A DNA stretch of 13,591 bases from NCBI GenBank assembly GCA_013423325.1, contig BLJB01000559.1, positions 1-13,591 of the forward strand. Direction: 5' to 3'. Every line of letters begins with the position of its first letter. Positions within the stretch are counted from its first letter, which is position 1. Position numbers and translations under genes: made by a program. This stretch comes from Usnea hakonensis. Lineage: Eukaryota; Ascomycota; Lecanoromycetes; Lecanorales; Parmeliaceae. Below the pieces are notes generated by a model, which was not told the DNA's origin, made no database searches, and was given only the letters and a program-made list of their open reading frames with translations. This document shows, one piece after another, positions 8,046-13,591 of the stretch.

Positions 8046-8399
8046 TAGGTCGATGTCGAATAGATAGAGGAGTCTGTCGCAATGGGCTTGGATGTACTTC
8101 CAGGGGTCACTGTTCGGCCTACCTCTAGTGATGAGGATAGGCTGATCGCGTTGTAGCTTCCTTGCATGGTTCGAATGGGGCGAATGAGGTACTAAATCAA
8201 AGAAATCGGGTATGATCTGAAGGTAGACTCGGTATATTTTGGAATATTATAGACTTGAGATGATAGAGGTCTGCAAAATCTTTTATTCGCCTTGTCAAGG
8301 TGATTGGAGTCTGTTGAAGCGGTCATGCTTGGTAAATGTCACCTGGTGAGACGTTTGAGTCTGGGCTGAGTTCTAGTCCGAAGAACCAATGTCATTGAG
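8046..8399 (-). pseudogene. stop-interrupted gene fragment, unknown function
   Basis: One minus-strand frame reads as protein across the whole interval but holds four stops: TAG at 8375-8373, TGA at 8297-8295, TAA at 8285-8283 and TAA at 8249-8247. Each is one C-to-T change from CAG, CGA or CAA, the changes expected from RIP. The last 66 codons are open and look strongly coding (VYLQIIPDFFDLVPHS, then GRPNSDPWKYIQAHCDRLLY, then LFDIDLG). The frame then passes into the repeat at 8045, so the C-terminus is lost there. The N-terminal end is not visible; upstream the frame runs into the neighbouring secreted-protein gene. The family is not recognised, and a piece of a transposon protein is possible. 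An alternative is that the open part is one exon and the upstream part is non-coding. Confidence 0.45.
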
Positions 8400-8441
8400 T
8401 CCCAAGGAACAGTGTCTGTCAGTATCTATTCATCTCCTCTA

Positions 8442-8999
8442 TCATTCCACCGCGTCAGTCCCATTTCTCGAATCCGTCGCCCCCTCAACACCACCACGCA
8501 TCGTCGTCCCAAAAATAATAACGTCCAAAAACCGCCTCGACCCAGTCACCGCCACACCACCCCACGGCTCCTCCCCCGGCTTGCTCCCCAAAAGGCACAC
8601 TTCAATCAGCCTCATCGCCGCTCCGATGACCTGATCAAACGATGCCGTTTCAATCGTCGTCCGTCCGGTTGCTGTGGTGAGTTGAACGATGAGCTTGCAC
8701 GTGCCGCTTTTGCGCGTATAGGGCAGCAGAATGCGTCCTGGATGTGCGATTCTGCTCCACTCCCTTTGTTGGCTGTGGGAGGGGGTCGTGGCGAGGATGA
8801 AGGTTAGGATGTTGAGGCAGTCTAGTGCGGTTGGGGTGTTGCGACCGGGCTCGCGTTCTGGGGTGGGGGCGCAGCGGTATGAATGGCCTAGGGATGGGAG
8901 GGGGAGGGTTTCGTTGGGATTGAGGGTTGGGGAAAGAAGGGATGTTGACGCGTGACTGGTATAGGTGAGCGACGCTAGCAATAGGAAGTGGATAAACAT
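8442..8999 (-). CDS. small secreted four-cysteine protein
   Basis: A 185-residue protein from ATG at 8999. The frame is open further upstream to 9161, but the start at 8999 places a clear signal peptide at the N-terminus (MFIHFLLLASLTYTSHAS, cleavage probably near residue 18), which decides the start. The mature part has four cysteines (C43, C61, C101, C135), an N-glycosylation site at N29 (NET), and ends with a GGVAVTGSRRFLDVIIFG stretch. Cysteine-bounded secreted proteins ending in a GG...G...(I/V)...V/I..G pattern are common in ascomycetes and mostly uncharacterised; the resemblance is recalled by eye. It has no visible catalytic motif. The function is unknown; a role outside the cell is likely. 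A GTGAGT donor at 9227 hints at a spliced 5' leader. Confidence 0.65.
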   Translation of the reverse strand: MFIHFLLLASLTYTSHASTSLLSPTLNPNETLPLPSLGHSYRCAPTPEREPGRNTPTALDCLNILTFILATTPSHSQQREWSRIAHPGRILLPYTRKSGTCKLIVQLTTATGRTTIETASFDQVIGAAMRLIEVCLLGSKPGEEPWGGVAVTGSRRFLDVIIFGTTMRGGVEGATDSRNGTDAVE

Positions 9000-9911
9000 C
9001 TTGGTATTCGATGGTGATGTGAGGGCCCTTCCTGAGGTTTCTTGTGAAAGATTGGACACCGCGATGGTCTTTGGAAGGGAGAAAATCGTCGGATGAGGTC
9101 GTACATGTTTGATCTTTAGGATAGGCGTTCCAATGGAAGATCCTGCGGTTAACGCTTGCACCGCGTATTATGACGCCCATGAATAAACCTTCTTGAATCG
9201 TCGAAGCCTTTGGGAGTATCAACTCACATTTTGAGCAGCGGGCATACGCATACAAGAATCATAAAGGTGACGAACTCTCTGTTCCGATGACCGATTGGGA
9301 GGACTCCAAGAGATGAACAACATGTTTGACATCCTCCTCACCAGAATCAAGACCTGCCGCTGAGTATCAATACCCATAGACATCTTATTTTCGTAAATCA
9401 AATCCTTGAGAAATACGACTTGTTATGTATAGCACATTAACTCTTTGTACGCGGTAGAGGTGGCCTCGACAACATGGACGAACATCAATTGCAACAGATT
9501 CCATACGTGTCGTTGGTGATGATGCTGTATCGAACCTCTTCAAAATTTCCCCCAGTCTCATACCGTGCTAGACAGATGTATAGGGAGTTCTGAACAGGCG
9601 CTACCACCCAAGAACACAATCAAAACCATAGACGCCGTCTCGGAAACGGGACAATCTACTTTATGACCGCGTCCATGCGGGGTAGGTAAAATATACTTCT
9701 ACCGACAGCGGCTGTTCTATTGTAGCGCTTAATCGCAAATGCTGCTGATGCGCTTGTTGAGAATTTGCGATTCAAATCTGGGCTCTGTAAATATAGTATA
9801 CTTTGGTCCCCGACCTGGTGGTCTGTGTGCGTCCCGTGTTCTTAAAGATAGAGAAATTTCTTTCCTTCCTTCTGCGTTGATCTTCCAGAGCAGCTGGATA
9901 GTGAGAGTCGG
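9000..9911. other. divergent intergenic region between two secreted-protein genes
   Basis: Shared upstream region of the secreted protein at 8442-8999 and the 313-residue protein at 9912. Minus-strand frames at 8650-9255 and 9219-9401 overlap each other and lack recognisable domains; they may be partly 5' leader. A possible leader intron runs from GTGAGT at 9227 to CCGCAG at 9143. No other gene is supported. Confidence 0.4.
9731..9772. repeat. 10-bp inverted repeat upstream of the 313-residue gene
   Basis: AATCGCAAAT at 9731-9740 and ATTTGCGATT at 9763-9772 are exact reverse complements separated by 22 bases. It lies about 140 bases before the start codon, just upstream of a TATA-like AATATAGTATA near 9790-9800, so it could be a protein-binding site. 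A chance hairpin is possible. Confidence 0.4.
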
Positions 9912-10853
9912 ATGATGCATTCTTTCACTTCCATCAGTGTTTTCGCTGTCGTGCAGATTCTCCTTGGCTTTTCTGCTGCAAATGCCCTTGGTCTCCAAGT
10001 CCCCACGTCCATCGATGGGCAATCGAACACCACCCTCAACGCTCCATCGGCATTCAAGGTCAGTATCTCGAGCGACAGTGCTCATCCTATCGACTCCACT
10101 GCTTTTTACATGAATGGAATCGAGCTGCTGTATCAACTGTCTGCCTTTAACCCAGCCACGACTTGGGGCAGGACGTCCGTGCACTTGGACAATTATGGCT
10201 TGGCGATTAGCCTCGAGTCGCCTTCGCCGTCCGACCCGACTTTGTCCTCTCAGCATGTTATATGGGGTCTCTCGTATGTGGCATTTTCGATGGCTGTGAG
10301 TGGGAAGTATGAGGCGCTTACTGCTACTCTGAAATGGGATGGGCAATTGGTGGGATCGATGCGGGTGAACAAGACGGCGGATTTGAGTCAAGTGGGTGGG
10401 TTGCAATTGGTGCAGAGTGGTGGCTTGCGGAATGGGACTGCCGAGAATGGTTCCACATTTTTGCCATCTGCGTCATGGTTAGAGGCCGACAAGGAGGATC
10501 TCCATATTTCGTATATTTACGCCATTCATTCGATTGATAAAAACGACATTTTCCTCACCACGTTGCGTGCTGTGGGAGATGCTATTGAGCGCGGAGTCGA
10601 TAATGTCTGTGCCTCTCAGCTTATACATGGGATTCGAAAATGTGTATGGGTACTCAACTCGGAGAGGGGTCCGGACGGCGGGTATCTTTTGAGATATCGC
10701 CATGCTATCGTGGTTATACGGAAGGTTGTCGATCAGATGATCAGTGATGATAGATTCTCTGGCATCTTGGTTGCTGTTACTCTGAATACGATTGACGCTG
10801 CCGAAGGAGGATTTCAGAGGATGAGGAGCATCAGTTCTGCGGCAGATCAGTGA
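9912..10853 (+). CDS. secreted protein with two similar halves, unknown function
   Basis: An intronless 313-residue protein. ATG at 9912 is followed at once by another at 9915. The N-terminus is a signal peptide with a hydrophobic core at about 8-20, cleavage probably after ANA at 24-26. There are four N-glycosylation sites (N39, N153, N174, N179) and two cysteines (C233, C244). Residues 61-151 and 209-300 appear to be two copies of one module: each starts with ID and a hydrophobic stretch (AFYMNGIELL; DIFLTTLRAV), has a central L..(Q/R)H.I (LSSQHVIWGL; LRYRHAIVVI), then (K/R)(Y/F) and a beta-like strand. This matches a large group of uncharacterised ascomycete secreted proteins I recall in outline. 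No enzyme motif is seen. It is divergent from the secreted protein at 8442-8999. The promoter may include the TATA-like site near 9790. Confidence 0.75.
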   Translation: MMHSFTSISVFAVVQILLGFSAANALGLQVPTSIDGQSNTTLNAPSAFKVSISSDSAHPIDSTAFYMNGIELLYQLSAFNPATTWGRTSVHLDNYGLAISLESPSPSDPTLSSQHVIWGLSYVAFSMAVSGKYEALTATLKWDGQLVGSMRVNKTADLSQVGGLQLVQSGGLRNGTAENGSTFLPSASWLEADKEDLHISYIYAIHSIDKNDIFLTTLRAVGDAIERGVDNVCASQLIHGIRKCVWVLNSERGPDGGYLLRYRHAIVVIRKVVDQMISDDRFSGILVAVTLNTIDAAEGGFQRMRSISSAADQ

Positions 10854-11439
10854 CCACGCAGCGTGTCGGTCGAATTCGTACGACAAGGAAGCCGTCCAGC
10901 TAGGGGAATAGCATGATCCAGCATCTGTAATGGGGCGATAGCTTTCAAAACAAATGATCCTCCCAAAAAATTTCCTGTTAATTTTTCACCTGCCTATAAG
11001 CGTTAGCACAAACGAACCAGCTCGTCAGACTAAGCGTATGGTCTCACCTCCGAAGCTACTTAGGTAATCGAGCCCCCATTCGCCAAGATGCTTGCCGATT
11101 GTTTCTTATCATTATCTACCAATTGCATACTTCCACTGCTCAGTCGTTGTCCAGACAGCATTTCTTCCTCAGAGGCTGCTACCCGCTCCAGTGTGTCTGA
11201 TGTGACAAGAATCCTGCCGACGGTTGATCTTGTATGTTATGGTGATGGTCAAGGTGGTGGCGTCACTTATACGAATACGAGTCTCTTCTGCGGCATGAAA
11301 TCCCTCAATGGTATCCAAGTGGGACATAAAAAGAGCTGAGGATCCTATCATCGATTTTACAAAACAGGCCTTGATAGAAAAGGTCCCAACAAAAATTTAG
11401 TCCGTCAATCTCGGAGCTTTACCAACCTTCCTTGCGGCA
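10854..11439. other. intergenic region, possible upstream DNA of the P450 gene
   Basis: Apart from the weak small frame at 11088-11339, nothing recognisable. It joins the 3' end of the 313-residue gene to the start of the P450 gene. No clear TATA box, terminator or repeat was found. Confidence 0.4.
11088..11339 (+). CDS. possible small protein, unsupported
   Basis: An 83-codon frame with A at -3 of its ATG (CCAAGATG). The product has five cysteines and a mildly hydrophobic start but not a clear signal peptide, and shows no known domain. It sits 100 bases before the P450 start, so it could equally be 5' leader sequence of that gene or chance. Low confidence. Confidence 0.15.
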   Translation: MLADCFLSLSTNCILPLLSRCPDSISSSEAATRSSVSDVTRILPTVDLVCYGDGQGGGVTYTNTSLFCGMKSLNGIQVGHKKS

Positions 11440-13177
11440 ATGGCGCCTTTCAAGATATTCCTTGGTGCTTCCGTTATCACGACCTTTTTTCTCAGCTTCT
11501 TTGCCGTAGACTACATGCCAAGTCGAAGCCTCATCTTGACCGCTGTCGAAATCTTTGCTGTTGAGATCGCTGGATGGCTTATATGGCGGTGCTTCCTATA
11601 CCCCAAGCTGTTCAGTCCTCTTCGTACAATTCCAGGACCTTCGGTTTGCTCTCTCCCCTTCTTATTCCTGCCCAACTTACCTAGCTCATCAGTCAACAGG
11701 GTGGTTCGTTCTTGATGGGTCAGTCTTCAAACTTGAGACAGAATCCAAACGGCCAGGCAGAACTACATCGCGTCTGGTCGGAGCAGATTCCAAATGATGG
11801 CATCATCAGGTACCTCGACATGTTCAATTCGGAAATTCTTATTCCAATCAGTTCAAAAGCGTTGGCTGAGATCCTCGTCCAAAGGCCGTATGAGTTTATT
11901 AAACCACCAGGACTTGTGACTGGGCTGGGAAGAATCCTGGGGGTAGGGGTGTTTCTCGCGGAAGGGGAAGAACACAAGAAGCAGCGCAAGGATCTCATGC
12001 CGGCTTTCGCGTTTAGACATATCAAGGAACTGTATCCCGTGTTCTGGAACAAGTCGAGCGAGCTCATCGAAGCCCTTATCATGCACAATGAGGCTGGTCA
12101 CGGTGATGGCGATAAGTCGGGTACAGCCATCGACGTCAAGGACTGGGCCAGTAGGGCCACTCTTGACATCATTGGAGTAGCAGGTCTTGGAAGTGATTTT
12201 GACTCGATCAAAAACCCCGACAACGAGCTTATTCGCACATACAAAACGATCTTCTCGCCAGGCCGGGGTGGTCAAATAATTGCTGCCCTGTTTATGGTTG
12301 CCCCGTGGCTGATGAGGGCGCTACCGTAGGCGTTCTCGTGGCAAAGCCTTTGATGTAGAGCTAATCAACGATCAGTATCAAACGCAACGATGAGTTCAGG
12401 GCCGCGTCGCAAGTCATCAAGAAGACATGCTACTCTCTCGTCCAGCAAGAGAAATCGAATTTGGAAATGTCGAAAAAAGCCACCACTCGAAACATTCTCT
12501 CGGTCGCCATCGAGTCTGGCGGGTTCACGGATGAGGGTCTGGTCAACCAACTAATGACTTTCCTCATCGCTGGCCACGAAACCACAGCGTCTGCTTTCTC
12601 TTTCGCAATATGCATGCTCTGCAAATACCCCGAGGTCCAAAGCCGTCTCCGCGAGGAAGTGCGCTCTTCACTACCAGACCCACGGTCCCCAACCTCATCC
12701 ATTTCCTCCTCCGGCATCGACAGCCTACCCTACCTCAACGCAGTCTGCAACGAAGTCCTGCGCCTCTACTCGCCCGTGCCCGTCACGGTCCGTGTGGCAG
12801 CGCTGGACACCACGTTGGTCGGTCACTTCATACCCAAAGGCACCACGATATTCATCTCCCCCTGGGCCACCAACGCCAATAAAGATTTCTGGGGCGAGGA
12901 CGCTGCAGAATTCAACCCGGATCGCTGGTTGGGCGAAGGGAAAGCGAATTCGGCGGGGATCGAGAGCAATTATGCGTTTTTGACGTTTCTGCATGGACCA
13001 AGGAGCTGCATTGGGCAGAGCTTCGCCAAGGGGGAGTTTGCGTGCTTACTTGCTGCGTGGGCTGGGACGTTGGAGACTCGGTTTGCGAAGGAAGATTATG
13101 TGCTTACGGTTAGGAATGCGTTGACGCCACGGCCAAAGGATCTGGAGGTTAGGGTTGTGGCTTTGGATGAATGGTGA
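11440..13177 (+). CDS. cytochrome P450 monooxygenase, membrane-anchored
   Basis: A 543-residue P450 in three exons: 11440-11643, 11700-12325 and 12376-13177. Intron 1 (56 bp, GTTTGC...CAACAG) is phase 0. Intron 2 (50 bp, GTAGGC...GATCAG, CTAAT branch-like site) is phase 2. Residues 5-23 and 30-49 are hydrophobic and suggest anchoring in the endoplasmic reticulum, followed by the hinge PLRTIPGPS. All key P450 motifs are present: C-helix region HKKQRK (160-165), I-helix AGHETT (342-347) for oxygen activation, ExxR as EVLR (403-406), PDRW (458-461), and the haem loop FLHGPRSCIG with haem-binding cysteine 488. Length and motifs are normal, so it should be active with NADPH-P450 reductase. The substrate is unknown. 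The GGS.L.GQ, AEG.EHK.QRK and KRN features match fungal fatty-acid or xenobiotic-type P450s in general, but no CYP family is assigned. No biosynthetic core enzyme lies nearby. Confidence 0.93.
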
Positions 13178-13351
13178 TGTGTATGATTTATGAGGTGTGA
13201 TGTTATATACTTGCGAAATGAAGCCATGATGGATATTTGGCAGAGATCAAGAGAAAATCGGAGAGAGTCTTAACCGTATATTATATTTGAAAGAGATTGA
13301 TAGTGATGATGATAGAGAAGATATATATCTCTACTCGAGTACTCGTACCTT
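13178..13351. other. 3' flank of the P450 gene
   Basis: AT-rich non-coding DNA. No classical AATAAA lies before 13352; the first AATAAA (13367-13372) lies inside the MITE-like element. The boundary with the element has palindromic CGAGTACTCG. Confidence 0.4.
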
Positions 13352-13591
13352 GCTCGCCAAGACAAGAATAAAATGCAGAGTGGAGCAATTCTTAAGTTGG
13401 ATAAGTCTTCAACGATTTAGTATACGCTTATAGTTTTGGTTATGAACCTGTATATATAGTCGACTGGAGTAACTTGTAAACCGAGAGTTTTATAATCAAA
13501 GCATTTGTGGACGAGTTAGAAGTGTTGGTAGAAAATTTATCCTACCATCTTTCGCGGGCCCTAAGTGCAGTTTATTTTTGTCTTGGCGAGC
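13352..13591. mobile_element. MITE-like element with 26-bp terminal inverted repeats, cut by window end
   Basis: The last bases of the window are the reverse complement of an earlier stretch. GCTCGCCAAGACAAGAATAA at 13352-13371 matches GCTCGCCAAGACAAAAATAA read backwards from 13591, with one difference; the match continues to about 26 bases with two differences. The 240-base interval between has no protein frame, as expected of a non-autonomous element moved by a transposase elsewhere. The inverted repeat may extend past 13591. On the left it is preceded by TACCTT, so a TA target duplication of Tc1/mariner type is possible if the right side continues AAGGTA. It lies about 175 bases beyond the P450 stop codon and may supply that gene's polyadenylation signal. 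Confidence 0.6.

Noticed and set aside
8442..9161. A longer 239-residue version of the secreted protein starting at 9161.
   Set aside because: The internal start at 8999 gives a clear signal peptide; the extra 54 residues would bury it.
9912..13177. A secondary-metabolite gene cluster around the P450.
   Set aside because: Only a P450 and an uncharacterised secreted protein are present; no core synthase, transporter or regulator is seen.
1..13591. CRISPR array or bacterial-type operon.
   Set aside because: Spliceosomal introns, RIP-type mutation and fungal protein families show a eukaryotic genome; no regularly spaced identical repeats exist.

Overview
The window looks like chromosomal DNA of a filamentous ascomycete (Pezizomycotina). 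Genes are sparse and on both strands. They carry short introns of 50-56 bp with GT...AG ends, and include a HET-domain incompatibility protein, a membrane-anchored cytochrome P450 and small secreted proteins. AT-rich repeats carry transition mutations of the kind left by RIP (repeat-induced point mutation). The genus cannot be named from the sequence alone.

Layout. Positions 1-720 are low-complexity: C-rich, then a polypyrimidine tract with a 33-bp tandem unit, then a G-rich segment with many G runs. Positions 721-1430 hold no convincing gene. Positions 1455-2065 hold coding-like frames on the minus strand that are too short or lack a start, and 2905-4057 hold several coding-like minus-strand segments in shifting frames (a decayed or mis-read multi-exon gene). 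Positions 4070-4615 are non-coding, with a roughly 40-bp direct repeat. Positions 4615-5340 are strongly AT-rich repeat DNA interrupted by a GC-rich, hairpin-forming insert. A complete two-exon HET-domain gene lies at 5539-7489 (minus). It is followed at 7550-8045 by a second repeat region that carries an inverted, less mutated copy of part of the left repeat. Next to that, at 8046-8399 (minus), is a reading frame broken by four stops, each one C-to-T change from a sense codon. A small four-cysteine secreted protein follows at 8442-8999 (minus). A 313-residue secreted protein with two similar halves is at 9912-10853 (plus), and a three-exon cytochrome P450 at 11440-13177 (plus). The last 240 bases (13352-13591) are bounded by 26-bp inverted repeats and look like a miniature inverted-repeat transposable element (MITE).

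The genes do not form a recognisable pathway. No polyketide or peptide synthase or other core biosynthetic enzyme is present, so the P450 is not visibly part of a metabolite cluster. The common theme is accessory genome: an incompatibility-type gene between mutated inverted repeats, pseudogene remnants, secreted proteins of unknown function and a small transposon-like element. The most interesting parts are the HET gene between inverted repeats, the adjacent stop-riddled reading frame, and the MITE-like element cut off at the window edge.
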